Below, one piece after another: positions 1 through 7,375 of a DNA stretch of 9,536 nucleotides. The notes under the pieces are model-generated. The model had not been told where the DNA came from. It searched no databases and worked only from the letters and a program-made list of their open reading frames with translations. The DNA is from an uncultured Oscillospiraceae bacterium (GTDB lineage Bacteria; Bacillota; Clostridia; Oscillospirales; Oscillospiraceae). Location: the NCBI GenBank assembly GCA_934572445.1, contig CAKTLD010000081.1:1-9536 (forward strand). Reading direction: 5' to 3'. Both the position numbers and the translations under genes were made by a program. How positions within the stretch are numbered: position 1 is the stretch's first letter; every line of letters starts with the position of its first letter.

Positions 1-828
1 CTCGAGCTCGGCTCCGGCAGCTTCGTCCCCGGCTTTGAGGATCAGGTCATCGGCATGAAGGCCGGCGACGAGAAGGACCTCGACATCACCTTCCCCGAGG
101 ATTATCACAAGGATCTCGCCGGCAAGAAGGTCGTTTTCCATGTCAAGGCCAAGGAGATCAAGAGTAAGGAGCTGCCCAAGCTCGACGACGACTTTGCCAA
201 GGATGTGTCCGAGTACGATACGCTCAAGGAGCTCAAGGACAGCATCAAGCGCGAGATCACTGAGCAGCGCGAGCAGGCTGCCAAGTATGCTCTGGAGAAT
301 ACCCTGATGGAAAAGGTTGCTGAGGGGATCGAGTGCGATGTTCCCGATGCGCTGGTGGACGAGCAGTGCGCCCGCTTCCTTGAAGAGTTCAAGCAGCGTC
401 TGCAGTCTCAGGGCATCCCCTATGACCAGTACTGCAAGATGACCAATATGGACGAGCAAAAGTTTATGGCCGAGGGCCGTGAGCCCGCGCTGCGTCAGGT
501 CCGTCTGGATCTTGCCATCAACGCCATCATCAAGGAAGAAAAACTCGACGCCACCGATGAAGAGGTGGAGAAGCAGTACGCTGACCTTGCTGAGAAGTAC
601 AGCATGGATGTGAACGAACTCAAGAAGTATCTCGACGTGATGAGCGTCCGTACCCAGCTCGTGCGCGAGAAGGTGCTGAGCCTTGTCGTCGACAGCGCCA
701 AGATCGAAAAGAAAAAGCCTGCCAAGAAGGCCGAGACCGATACGGAGACCGCCGAGGGCGAGGAAAAGCCCGCCAAGAAGCCCGCTGCCAAAAAGTCCGC
801 CAAGAAGGAAGAAGAAAAGGCTGAATAA
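1..828 (+). CDS. tig: Trigger factor, C-terminal part (5' end outside window)
   Basis: Ribosome-associated chaperone and peptidyl-prolyl isomerase that binds nascent chains at the exit tunnel. The frame is open from base 1, so 275 residues are visible and the N-terminal ribosome-binding domain is missing beyond the edge; the internal ATG at 55 is not the start. Residues 1-50 read as the end of the FKBP-type PPIase domain (GSFVPGFEDQVIG, then GDEKDLDITFPEDYH and LAGKKVVFHVKAKEI). Residues about 55-235 (ELPKLDDDFAKDVSEYDTLKEL onward) are the charged helical C-terminal chaperone domain. The last 40 residues are a low-complexity Lys/Glu/Ala tail with repeated AKK units, beyond the usual domain end. 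It lies just upstream of clpP, the common tig-clpP-clpX arrangement. The family assignment is firm; the tail's function is unknown. Confidence 0.96.
   Translation, partial: LELGSGSFVPGFEDQVIGMKAGDEKDLDITFPEDYHKDLAGKKVVFHVKAKEIKSKELPKLDDDFAKDVSEYDTLKELKDSIKREITEQREQAAKYALENTLMEKVAEGIECDVPDALVDEQCARFLEEFKQRLQSQGIPYDQYCKMTNMDEQKFMAEGREPALRQVRLDLAINAIIKEEKLDATDEEVEKQYADLAEKYSMDVNELKKYLDVMSVRTQLVREKVLSLVVDSAKIEKKKPAKKAETDTETAEGEEKPAKKPAAKKSAKKEEEKAE
706..825 (+). repeat. Low-complexity Lys-rich repeat encoding the trigger factor tail
   Basis: Degenerate nine-base units encoding Ala-Lys-Lys recur at 721, 772, 787 and 799 (gccaagaag, once gccaaaaag). The encoded 40 residues contain 13 Lys, 10 Glu and 8 Ala, with PAKK and AAKK motifs like those of histone-H1-like tails. 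It is in frame with tig and ends at its stop codon. Confidence 0.6.
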
Positions 829-841
829 GCGGCAGGGCGGC

Positions 842-847
842 TATAAT
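842..847 (+). promoter_or_regulatory. Possible -10 box of a clpP promoter
   Basis: A perfect TATAAT lies 14 bases after the tig stop. Transcription from it would start near 853-855, just before the stem-loop at 861, giving clpP its own leader of about 90 bases. No good -35 hexamer lies 16-18 bases upstream (ggctga at 819-824) and there is no extended TG motif, so this may be chance or a weak or activator-dependent promoter. No CIRCE element or CtsR direct repeat is visible in the gap. Confidence 0.3.
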
Positions 848-860
848 AGATAGAAATGAT

Positions 861-895
861 GATCAACCACAAATGGCCTTCATTTGTGGTTGATC
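861..895. repeat. Perfect 15-bp inverted repeat (stem-loop) between tig and clpP
   Basis: The arm gatcaaccacaaatg (861-875) is exactly complementary to catttgtggttgatc (881-895), with a five-base spacer gcctt whose outer bases could add a G-U pair. The sequence after it (gcgtacata) has no U-tract, so it is not a canonical intrinsic terminator for tig. It could be a leader hairpin of clpP mRNA, an RNase processing or stability element separating tig from clpP, a palindromic operator, or a scattered genomic palindrome. The hairpin is certain from sequence; the role is not. Confidence 0.85.
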
Positions 896-929
896 GCGTA
901 CATACCGCAAATTTGAACAGGGTATGAAC

Positions 930-937
930 AAGGAGGT
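930..937 (+). promoter_or_regulatory. Strong Shine-Dalgarno of clpP
   Basis: AAGGAGGT sits six bases before the ATG at 944. It is near-perfectly complementary to the 16S rRNA 3' end, fixes the clpP start and predicts high translation. A weak six-base inverted repeat (catacc 901-906, ggtatg 921-926) lies just upstream and leaves the site free. Confidence 0.85.
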
Positions 938-943
938 AACAAA

Positions 944-1525
944 ATGAGTTTAGTCCCTTATGTCATCGAACAGACCAACCGCGGCGAGAGGTCCTATGAT
1001 ATATTCTCCCGCCTGCTGGAGGACCGCATCATCTTCCTCGGCGAAGAGGTCAACGATACGACCGCGAGTCTGATCGTCTCTCAGCTTTTGTTCCTCGAGG
1101 CCAAAGACCCCGACAAGGACATCCAGCTCTATATCAACTCCCCCGGCGGCAGCGTGACGGCCGGCATGGCGATCTATGACACGATGCAGTATATCAAGTG
1201 TGACGTTTCCACCATCTGCGTCGGCCTTGCCGCCAGCATGGGCGCGTTCCTGCTCTCCTCCGGCGCCAAGGGCAAGCGCATCGCGCTGCCGAACGCCGAG
1301 GTCATGATCCACCAGCCTTCCGCCGGTACGCAGGGCAAGGTCACAGATATGGAGCTCGATGTGGAGCATTTCCTCAAGATCAAGCAGCGCATCAATAAGA
1401 TCCTTGCCGAGAACACCGGCAAGATGCCGGAGCAGGTCAAGCTCGATTCCGAGCGCGACCATTGGATGACCGCCGATGAGGCGCAGGAATACGGCCTTGT
1501 GGACAAGGTCATTTATAAGAGATAA
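944..1525 (+). CDS. clpP: ATP-dependent Clp protease proteolytic subunit ClpP
   Basis: Serine peptidase of family S14. It forms a double seven-membered ring and degrades proteins unfolded and delivered by ClpX or ClpC. At 193 residues it has the normal family length. The catalytic triad is complete: Ser98 in GLAASMGAF, His123 in MIHQP and Asp172 in SERDHWM. The oxyanion-loop [14 protein letters not shown] motif is at residues 66-79. The N-terminus ([21 protein letters not shown]) matches mature ClpP axial-loop sequences without a long propeptide. The start is supported by the consensus Shine-Dalgarno at 930-937. clpX begins 14 bases after the stop, so the peptidase and its unfoldase are probably co-transcribed. 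A TATAAT and a perfect stem-loop upstream may uncouple its expression from tig. Identification is secure; regulation is inferred. Confidence 0.98.
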   Translation: MSLVPYVIEQTNRGERSYDIFSRLLEDRIIFLGEEVNDTTASLIVSQLLFLEAKDPDKDIQLYINSPGGSVTAGMAIYDTMQYIKCDVSTICVGLAASMGAFLLSSGAKGKRIALPNAEVMIHQPSAGTQGKVTDMELDVEHFLKIKQRINKILAENTGKMPEQVKLDSERDHWMTADEAQEYGLVDKVIYKR

Positions 1526-1539
1526 GGACTTTTTGCTTT

Positions 1540-2814
1540 ATGAGTGAAGACAGGAAAAAAGAGCTTCGCTGCTCGTTCTGCGGCAAGAGCGAGCGCGAGG
1601 TGCACCGCATGATCCAGGGCCCGGGCGTGCGCATCTGCGACGAGTGCGTGCGGCTGTGCATGGAGGTGCTGGAGGATGGCTATGAGCCGCACGAGGGGCT
1701 GGAAGCGCCCGATGCCATCCCTACGCCGCGCGAGATCCGCGAGGTGCTCGACCAGTATATCATCGGGCAGGAGGCGGCCAAGGTCGCGTTGTCCGTGTCC
1801 GTTTACAACCACTACAAGCGCATTTTCTTCGGCGGCGACGACGAGGTCGAGCTGCAGAAGAGCAATATCCTGCTTCTCGGTCCCACCGGCAGCGGCAAGA
1901 CGCTCTTTGCCCAGACGCTCGCCCGCATTTTGAAGGTGCCGTTCGCCATCGCGGACGCGACGACCCTTACCGAGGCGGGCTACGTCGGCGATGATGTGGA
2001 AAACATCCTGCTTCGTCTGCTTCAGGCGGCGGATTACGACGTGGAGCTTGCCGAGCGCGGCATCATCTATGTCGATGAGATCGACAAGATCGCCCGCAAG
2101 AGCGAGAATACCTCCATCACGCGCGACGTCTCCGGCGAGGGCGTGCAGCAGGCGCTTTTGAAAATCGTCGAAGGCACGGTTGCCAACGTCCCGCCGCAGG
2201 GCGGGCGCAAGCACCCGCATCAGGAGTTCATCCAGGTGGACACGCACAATATCCTCTTCATCTGCGGCGGTGCGTTCGAGGGGATCGAGAAGATCATCGA
2301 GAGCCGCATGGACCGCAAGACGATGGGCTTCGGCGCGGACCTGAAGAGCAAGAGCGAGGTGGACGAGAGCAAGCTGCTGCGCGAGGTGCAGCCGCACGAT
2401 ATTCTCAAGTTCGGCATCATTCCCGAACTGGTGGGCAGACTTCCGGTCATCACCGCGCTCGACGCGCTCACGCGCGAGGACCTCGTCAAGATCCTGACAC
2501 AGCCGAAAAACGCCCTCGTCAAGCAGTATCAGAAGCTCTTTTCTTACGATGACGCCGAGCTCACCTTTGAGCCCAAAGCGCTCGAAGCGATCGCGGACAA
2601 GGCCATCGAGCGCAAGATCGGCGCGCGCGGCCTGCGCGCGGTGATGGAGGGCCTGCTGATGAACATTATGTACGATCTGCCGTCCGATCGCACGATCGAG
2701 CGCGTGACCATCACCGCGGACTGCGTCAATGGGGCGGAGCCGCCGAAAATTTCCCACCGCACAAAGGAAGCGGGGGCAGAGCTGGCGAAGCTGCCGGCCG
2801 ATCCCGCCTCATAA
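1540..2814 (+). CDS. clpX: ATP-dependent Clp protease ATP-binding subunit ClpX
   Basis: Hexameric AAA+ unfoldase that recognises tagged or adaptor-bound proteins, unfolds them and threads them into ClpP. At 424 residues it has normal length. The N-terminal zinc-binding domain has Cys11, Cys14, Cys33 and Cys36 (CSFC...CDEC). The ATPase core shows Walker A GPTGSGKT (114-121), the GYVG pore loop (147-150), Walker B IIYVDEID (175-182), the RKH pore loop (223-225) and sensor-2 GARGLR (361-366). The ClpP-docking loop reads MGF (262-264) where the textbook form is IGF, a conservative change that should still insert into ClpP pockets. The Shine-Dalgarno is modest (aagga at 1524-1528, overlapping the clpP stop, 11 bases from the ATG), so translational coupling to clpP is plausible. 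lon follows after nine bases. Identification is secure. Confidence 0.98.
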   Translation: MSEDRKKELRCSFCGKSEREVHRMIQGPGVRICDECVRLCMEVLEDGYEPHEGLEAPDAIPTPREIREVLDQYIIGQEAAKVALSVSVYNHYKRIFFGGDDEVELQKSNILLLGPTGSGKTLFAQTLARILKVPFAIADATTLTEAGYVGDDVENILLRLLQAADYDVELAERGIIYVDEIDKIARKSENTSITRDVSGEGVQQALLKIVEGTVANVPPQGGRKHPHQEFIQVDTHNILFICGGAFEGIEKIIESRMDRKTMGFGADLKSKSEVDESKLLREVQPHDILKFGIIPELVGRLPVITALDALTREDLVKILTQPKNALVKQYQKLFSYDDAELTFEPKALEAIADKAIERKIGARGLRAVMEGLLMNIMYDLPSDRTIERVTITADCVNGAEPPKISHRTKEAGAELAKLPADPAS

Positions 2815-2823
2815 GGAGTACCC

Positions 2824-5220
2824 ATGGAACCTGTGACAAAAAACCTTCCGGTGATCGCCATGCGCGGGCTGACTGTGTTCCCGCGCATGAACACCAGCTT
2901 TGACCTTGAGCGCGCTATCTCGGTGCGCGCGCTCGAGCGCGCGATGGAAAACGGCGAGGAGATATTCCTTGTCACCCAGCGCGAGATCGGCGTGGAGCTG
3001 CCGGAGGAAAAGGACCTCTACGAGATCGGCACCGTGGCGCGCGTGACACAGATCCTGCGCGTTTCCGAGCGTGTGCTGCGCGTGATGATGGAGGGCTCCT
3101 GCCGCGCGCGGCTCAAGCGCTTGTGGCAGCGTGAGCCGTTCCTGCAGGCGCAGGCCGAGCTGATCGAGGAGCCCGCGCTGCCCCGTCAGGGCAAGCGGAC
3201 CGAGGCCATGCTGCGCCAGACTTATGCAAGCTTTACCGAATACGCTGAGCTGACGCAGAAGCTGCCCGACGAGGTCTATGCCGCCATTCTCGGCACGAAC
3301 GACCCCGGCTACCTCGCCGACTTTATCGCCCAGCAGCTCAACCTGCGCTATCAGGACAAGCAGGAGATCCTGGACGAACTGCGTCCGCTGCCGCGCCTCC
3401 AGCGCATGAATGAAATTCTGCGCCGCGAGATCGAGGTCACCGCCATGGAGCAGGACATCGAGAGCAAGGTCCGCTCCCGCGTCGGCAAGATCCAGAAGGA
3501 TTTTGTCCTGCGCGAGCAGATCAAGGTTTTGCAGAACGAGATCGGCGAAGGCGGCGAGGACGAAGAACTCGACGAATACCGTGAAAAGATCGCACGGGCG
3601 CATTTGCCTGAGGAGACGGAGAAGAAGCTCCTCAAGGACGTGGACAAGCTTGCCAGACAGCCGTTTGGAAGCGCTGAGGCGAGCGTACTGCGCAATTATC
3701 TCGATACCTGCATGGAGATGCCCTGGGGCGTGGAGACGAAGGAGCGCGCCAGCGTGGACGCCGCGCGAAAGATCCTCGACCACGATCACTACGGACTGGA
3801 GAAGGTCAAGGAGCGCATCCTGGAATTCATCGCTGTGCGTCAGCTCAACCCCGAGGCAAGGGGCCAGATCTTATGTCTCGTCGGTCCTCCGGGCGTCGGC
3901 AAGACATCGATCGCACTGTCGGTCGCCAGGGCGATGAACCGCAAGGTTGCGCGGCTGTCGCTCGGCGGTGTGCGTGACGAGGCGGATATCCGCGGTCACC
4001 GCAAGACCTACATCGGCGCGATGCCGGGGCGCATCATTGAGGCCATCTCCCGCAGCGGCGCGATGAATCCGCTGCTCGTGCTCGACGAGGTGGATAAGAT
4101 GGCGAGCGACGTGCGCGGCGACCCCGCAAGCGCGCTGCTCGAGGTGCTGGACAGCGAGCAGAACAGCACTTTCCGCGACCACTATCTGGAAATTCCGGTG
4201 GACTTGAGCCGCGTCATGTTCATTATGACGGCCAATACCACCGATACCATTCCGCGTCCGCTGCTTGACCGCATGGAGCTCATTGAGCTGCCCAGCTACA
4301 CGGACGAGGAAAAGGTGCAGATCGCCCAGCGGCACCTGCTGCCCAAGGAACGCAAGACCCACGGACTGACGGCGTCTACGCTGCGCGTGGATGAGGGCGC
4401 ACTGCGCGCGGCCATCGCACGCTACACGCGCGAGAGCGGTGTGCGTTCGCTGGAACGACAGATCGCCAAAATGTGCCGCAAGGCCGCCATGCAGCTGGCC
4501 GAGGGCAAGGCCAGACGCGTCACTGTGACGGAGAAGAATCTTTCCGAATTTCTCGGTACGCCGCGCATCACGCCCGAGCGCATCCCCGAGCGCGACCTTG
4601 TCGGCGTGGTGAACGGCCTCGCCTGGACTGAGGCCGGCGGCGAGATTCTGCCCGTAGAGGTCGGCGTGATGGAGGGCAGCGGCAAGCTCGAGCTCACGGG
4701 CAACTTGGGCGACGTGATGCAGGAGAGCTGCCGCGCGGCGCTCTCGTGCCTGCGCCAGCGCGCGCAGGAGCTTGGCATCGCGCCGGACTTTTACAAGACG
4801 AAGGATATCCATATCCACTTCCCTGAGGGAGCCATTCCCAAGGACGGTCCCAGCGCCGGTATTGCCATTGCGGCGGCGGTGCTCTCCGCGTTGACGGGAC
4901 GCGCGGTGCGCCGCGATGTCGCGATGACCGGTGAGATCACGCTGCGCGGCCGCGTGCTGCCGATCGGCGGCCTGCGGGAAAAGACAATGGGCGCGCTTCG
5001 CGCCGGTGTACATACCGTCCTTTTGCCGAAGGACAACGAAAAGGACCTTGCGGAGATCGACCCGAATGTGCGCGAAAAGTTGCGTTTTGTGCCGGTGGAG
5101 ACGGTGGACGCCGTGTTTGCGCAGGCGCTCGTGCTGCCCGAAGGCTGCGCGTCCTGCAAGAGCGGCGACGGCTTTCTGCCCGTGCAGGAGAGCGCCGTGA
5201 CCGCTGCGCTGCGCGTGTGA
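2824..5220 (+). CDS. lon: ATP-dependent endopeptidase La (Lon protease, LonA type)
   Basis: Cytosolic AAA+ serine protease that removes misfolded proteins and some short-lived regulators. At 798 residues it is close to standard LonA size. The N-terminal substrate-binding domain spans about residues 6-200 (LPVIAMRGLTVFP) and is followed by a helical linker (about 205-300). The ATPase has Walker A GPPGVGKT (354-361) and Walker B LLVLDEVD (417-424). The protease domain (about 590-770) carries the catalytic dyad Ser677 (KDGPSAGI) and Lys720 (GGLREK). About 28 residues beyond the usual end (after FAQALV) form a tail with a CASC pair. AAGGAG at 2813-2818, overlapping the clpX stop, fixes the ATG. 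It has no transmembrane insertion, so it is not LonB, and no lonB lies between clpX and lon as it does in Bacillus. engB follows 26 bases later. Confidence 0.97.
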   Translation: MEPVTKNLPVIAMRGLTVFPRMNTSFDLERAISVRALERAMENGEEIFLVTQREIGVELPEEKDLYEIGTVARVTQILRVSERVLRVMMEGSCRARLKRLWQREPFLQAQAELIEEPALPRQGKRTEAMLRQTYASFTEYAELTQKLPDEVYAAILGTNDPGYLADFIAQQLNLRYQDKQEILDELRPLPRLQRMNEILRREIEVTAMEQDIESKVRSRVGKIQKDFVLREQIKVLQNEIGEGGEDEELDEYREKIARAHLPEETEKKLLKDVDKLARQPFGSAEASVLRNYLDTCMEMPWGVETKERASVDAARKILDHDHYGLEKVKERILEFIAVRQLNPEARGQILCLVGPPGVGKTSIALSVARAMNRKVARLSLGGVRDEADIRGHRKTYIGAMPGRIIEAISRSGAMNPLLVLDEVDKMASDVRGDPASALLEVLDSEQNSTFRDHYLEIPVDLSRVMFIMTANTTDTIPRPLLDRMELIELPSYTDEEKVQIAQRHLLPKERKTHGLTASTLRVDEGALRAAIARYTRESGVRSLERQIAKMCRKAAMQLAEGKARRVTVTEKNLSEFLGTPRITPERIPERDLVGVVNGLAWTEAGGEILPVEVGVMEGSGKLELTGNLGDVMQESCRAALSCLRQRAQELGIAPDFYKTKDIHIHFPEGAIPKDGPSAGIAIAAAVLSALTGRAVRRDVAMTGEITLRGRVLPIGGLREKTMGALRAGVHTVLLPKDNEKDLAEIDPNVREKLRFVPVETVDAVFAQALVLPEGCASCKSGDGFLPVQESAVTAALRV

Positions 5221-5246
5221 GAATCTGCTGAAAGGAAAAGGAAACC

Positions 5247-5840
5247 ATGGCGATCAACTTCAACAAGGCGGAATTTGTCCTCTCGGCGGCATCCGCGCAG
5301 CAGTTTGTGCGTGACGGGCTGCCGCAGCTCGCGTTTGCGGGGCGGTCGAACGTCGGCAAATCGTCGGTCATCAACCGGCTCGTCAACCGCAAGAATTTTG
5401 CCCGCGTGGGCGCGTCCCCGGGCAAGACCTCGCAGATCAACTACTTCAAGATCGACGGGAAGCTCTATCTGGTCGATCTTCCCGGCTACGGCTACGCCAA
5501 GGTCTCCAAAGCCGAGCGCGACCGCTGGGGCAGGCTGATGGAAAATTATTTCCAGAGCGCGGGCCTTATCCACCTCGGTGTGCAGATCGTTGACGCGCGG
5601 CACAAGCCGACGGCGGACGATATCACCATGCACGATTTCTTCGTGCAGACCGGCTGTCCCGTTGTGATCGTGGCGAACAAGCTCGACAAGCTCAAGGCGC
5701 GAGAGATCGAGCCGAACATGACCCTGATCCGCGAAACGCTCGCGCTGCGCGACGACGAACTAATTATTCCGTTTTCCGCGGAAAAGGGAACGGGCAAGGA
5801 GCAGCTTATCGCCGCCATCCTCGACCACCTGAATGGCTGA
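5247..5840 (+). CDS. engB: Ribosome biogenesis GTPase EngB (YihA/YsxC)
   Basis: Small essential GTPase of the TrmE-Era-EngA-EngB superfamily, needed for late assembly of the 50S ribosomal subunit. At 197 residues it is of typical length. All G motifs are present: G1 GRSNVGKS (32-39), G2 Thr61 in PGKTSQINYF, G3 DLPG (77-80, in DLPGYGYAKV), G4 NKLD (144-147) and G5 around SAEKGTGK (177-184). DLPGYGYAKV and PGKTSQINYF are characteristic of EngB. Two purine-rich candidate ribosome binding sites precede the ATG (aaagga at 5231-5236 and 5237-5242). Its place directly after lon matches the lonA-ysxC pair of Bacillus and many Clostridia. It is the last gene of the plus-strand block, with the terminator palindrome 17 bases past its stop. 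Confidence 0.97.
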   Translation: MAINFNKAEFVLSAASAQQFVRDGLPQLAFAGRSNVGKSSVINRLVNRKNFARVGASPGKTSQINYFKIDGKLYLVDLPGYGYAKVSKAERDRWGRLMENYFQSAGLIHLGVQIVDARHKPTADDITMHDFFVQTGCPVVIVANKLDKLKAREIEPNMTLIRETLALRDDELIIPFSAEKGTGKEQLIAAILDHLNG

Positions 5841-5857
5841 AAAGTGAAAAACGATAA

Positions 5858-5891
5858 AAAAGCACCGTATGGGATCCCATACGGTGCTTTT
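5858..5891. terminator. Bidirectional intrinsic terminator (34-base perfect palindrome)
   Basis: The arms gcaccgtatgg (5862-5872) and ccatacggtgc (5877-5887) pair around gatc, and flanking AAAA/TTTT extend the stem to 15 bp. On the plus strand the stem runs into TTTTCTGTGTTT after engB. On the minus strand it runs into at least six T residues (complement of 5856-5861), 16 bases past the methyltransferase stop. It therefore terminates both convergent blocks, with the stronger U-tract on the minus strand. Confidence 0.93.
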
Positions 5892-5906
5892 CTGTGTTTC
5901 AGGAAA

Positions 5907-6524
5907 TCACCTGCGCAGCGTCAGAAGCGCGGTGCAGTGAGAGAAGGGCTCAAACGTCAGCGCGGGGAAGCGGGGGAGGAGTTCGTCATAGACAAAGTAA
6001 ATTTCATCCTCGTCCCACTCATCACCTGCCGCTTTTCGGCACGCCTCGAGCTCTTCGCGTGTGCGGAAGGCGACGTCGCCGATGAAGAGACAGCCATCCT
6101 GCTTCAAAAGCGGCAGGATATCGCGAAGGAAGTCGATTTTCTGCGCATCCGTCAGGTGGTGGAGCGAATAGGTCGCGACGATGGCGTCGTACTGCCGCGC
6201 GTAGAGCTCGGGCACAAGACCCTTGGAAAAATCGCCCTGATAAAGCTGCGCCTCCGGCATTTTGGCCTGCGCCAGCTCGATCATGCGCGCGGAAAAGTCC
6301 TGTCCGTAGATGCGGCAGCCCTGCGCGTAAAGCCGAGAGGTCAAAACGCCTGTGCCGAAACCGATGTCCAGCACGTCGCGCCCGTTCTGCGCAAGCACGC
6401 GCTGATAGAGCGCGTTCATCATGGTGCGGTAGCCAGCAAAGGGATAGCAATTGCTTTCATCTGAAAGACCGACGCTCCTGTCGTAGCCGTCGGCCCAGAG
6501 GTCAAAGCCGGTGCTGTTCAGCAT
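5907..6524 (-). CDS. Class I SAM-dependent methyltransferase, substrate unknown
   Basis: Predicted cytosolic methyltransferase of 205 residues with a Rossmann-like SAM-binding fold. Motif I is VLDIGFGTG (51-59). Asp76 in YGQDFSARMIELA is placed to bind the SAM ribose. GDFSKG (98-102) and YDAIVATYSLHHL (112-124) fit the later core strands, the latter typical of the ubiE/Methyltransf_11 and _25 type. The N-terminus (FDLWADGYDRSV) resembles small YrrT-like Firmicute methyltransferases, but I cannot assign a substrate. The frame also has an ATG at 6542 inside the preceding gene. I prefer 6524 because AGGAGG lies exactly six bases upstream, and because this start falls one base after the upstream stop, implying translational coupling. 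It is the last gene of the minus-strand run, ending at the shared terminator. Confidence 0.88.
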   Translation of the reverse strand: MLNSTGFDLWADGYDRSVGLSDESNCYPFAGYRTMMNALYQRVLAQNGRDVLDIGFGTGVLTSRLYAQGCRIYGQDFSARMIELAQAKMPEAQLYQGDFSKGLVPELYARQYDAIVATYSLHHLTDAQKIDFLRDILPLLKQDGCLFIGDVAFRTREELEACRKAAGDEWDEDEIYFVYDELLPRFPALTFEPFSHCTALLTLRR

Positions 6525-6525
6525 G

Positions 6526-7362
6526 TCAGTCCTCCTGTTCATTCAGCGGGGGAAGGCCCAGCTCGTAGAACGCCACGGCGCTCGCTGCGGCAACATTGAG
6601 CGAATCGACACCGTGGTACATCGGGATCTTTACCGTGTAGTCGCAGCTGGCGATGGTCGCGGGCGCGAGACCGTCCCCCTCGGTGCCCATGACGATGGCG
6701 AGCTTTTTCTCGGCGGCAAGGCGGGGATCGTCCAGCCGCACGGAATCGTTGCGCAGTGCCATTGCGACCGTGCGGAAACCTAGACCGCGCAGCAGCTGCG
6801 TCCAGTCGCCGCCCTCTGGCAGATATGTCCACGGAATGAGGAAGACATTACCCATGCTCACGCGCGAGGCGCGGCGATACAGCGGATCGCTGCCCGCGGC
6901 CGTGAGCAGCACGGCATCCATGCCGAGCGCGGCGGCGGAGCGGAAGATCGCGCCGATGTTCGTCGGATTCATCACGTTTTCCAGCACCACGATGCGCCGT
7001 GCGCCGCGGCAGACATCCTCAACGCTTTGGAGCTTCGGCCGCCGCATGGCACAGAGAATCCCGCGCGTCAGGTGAAAGCCTGTGAGCTGTGCGAGCACGT
7101 TTTCCTCGGCGGCGTAGACGGGGATATCTGCGCAGCAGCGGGCCAGCAGTTCGCGCCCCTTGCCGTCCACATGCTGCCGTTCCATCAAAAACGATACGGG
7201 CACACAGCCCGCGTCCAGCGCGCGGCCGATGACGAGCGGGCTTTCGGCAATGAAGAGCGCGTTTTCGGGGTCCGCGCGGTTTAAAAGCTGATTTTCCGTG
7301 AGCCGCGCGTAAATGTCCAGCGCGGGATCGGAAAAATCAGTGATGGAATGAACGATTGCCAT
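6526..7362 (-). CDS. SpoU/TrmH-family RNA 2'-O-ribose methyltransferase
   Basis: SPOUT-class enzyme (278 residues) predicted to methylate a ribose 2'-OH in rRNA or tRNA using SAM bound in a deep trefoil knot. The N-terminal part, about residues 15-105 (ENALFIAESPLVIGRALDAG ... TGFHLTRGILCAMRRP), resembles the SpoU substrate-binding domain. The catalytic domain has motif 1 NPTNIGAIFRSA with Asn135 and Arg141, motif 2 MGTEGDGL (225-232) and motif 3 IPMYHGVDSLNVAAASAV (247-264). The frame extends upstream to 7761 but overlaps the phosphatase gene and reads there as low-complexity Arg/Pro sequence. The ATG at 7362 with AAGGAG six bases upstream is the real start. It begins 13 bases after the phosphatase stop and ends one base before the next gene. 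The modified nucleotide cannot be told from sequence alone. Confidence 0.93.
   Translation of the reverse strand: MAIVHSITDFSDPALDIYARLTENQLLNRADPENALFIAESPLVIGRALDAGCVPVSFLMERQHVDGKGRELLARCCADIPVYAAEENVLAQLTGFHLTRGILCAMRRPKLQSVEDVCRGARRIVVLENVMNPTNIGAIFRSAAALGMDAVLLTAAGSDPLYRRASRVSMGNVFLIPWTYLPEGGDWTQLLRGLGFRTVAMALRNDSVRLDDPRLAAEKKLAIVMGTEGDGLAPATIASCDYTVKIPMYHGVDSLNVAAASAVAFYELGLPPLNEQED
6531..6536 (-). promoter_or_regulatory. Shine-Dalgarno that sets the methyltransferase start
   Basis: AGGAGG on the minus strand lies within the last codons of the upstream RNA methyltransferase gene, six bases before the ATG at 6524. It supports that start over the upstream in-frame ATG at 6542. Confidence 0.8.
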
Positions 7363-7368
7363 GGGGTG

Positions 7369-7374
7369 CTCCTT
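7369..7374 (-). promoter_or_regulatory. Shine-Dalgarno that sets the RNA methyltransferase start
   Basis: AAGGAG on the minus strand sits six bases before the ATG at 7362, in the 13-base gap after the phosphatase stop. It rules out the longer frame beginning at 7761. Confidence 0.8.
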
Positions 7375-7375
7375 T

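Noticed and set aside
861..895. CIRCE, CtsR operator or canonical terminator reading of the tig-clpP palindrome
   Set aside because: The arms do not match TTAGCACTC/GAGTGCTAA or the direct-repeat GGTCAAA pattern, and no T-run follows the stem on the plus strand.
1513..2757. 414-codon open frame on the minus strand opposite clpX
   Set aside because: It is fully antisense to an unmistakable clpX. Its translation is Leu/Ala/Arg/Asp/His-rich with no recognisable domain, the usual shadow of GC-rich codon use.
3871..5013. 380-codon minus-strand open frame opposite lon (and a further one at 4791-5633)
   Set aside because: Antisense to conserved lon and engB motifs, with biased His/Arg/Ala composition and no ribosome binding site or family signature.
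5844..6464. 206-codon plus-strand open frame starting inside the terminator region
   Set aside because: It runs through the terminator palindrome and antisense to the methyltransferase, whose SAM motif is clear. The product has no recognisable domain.
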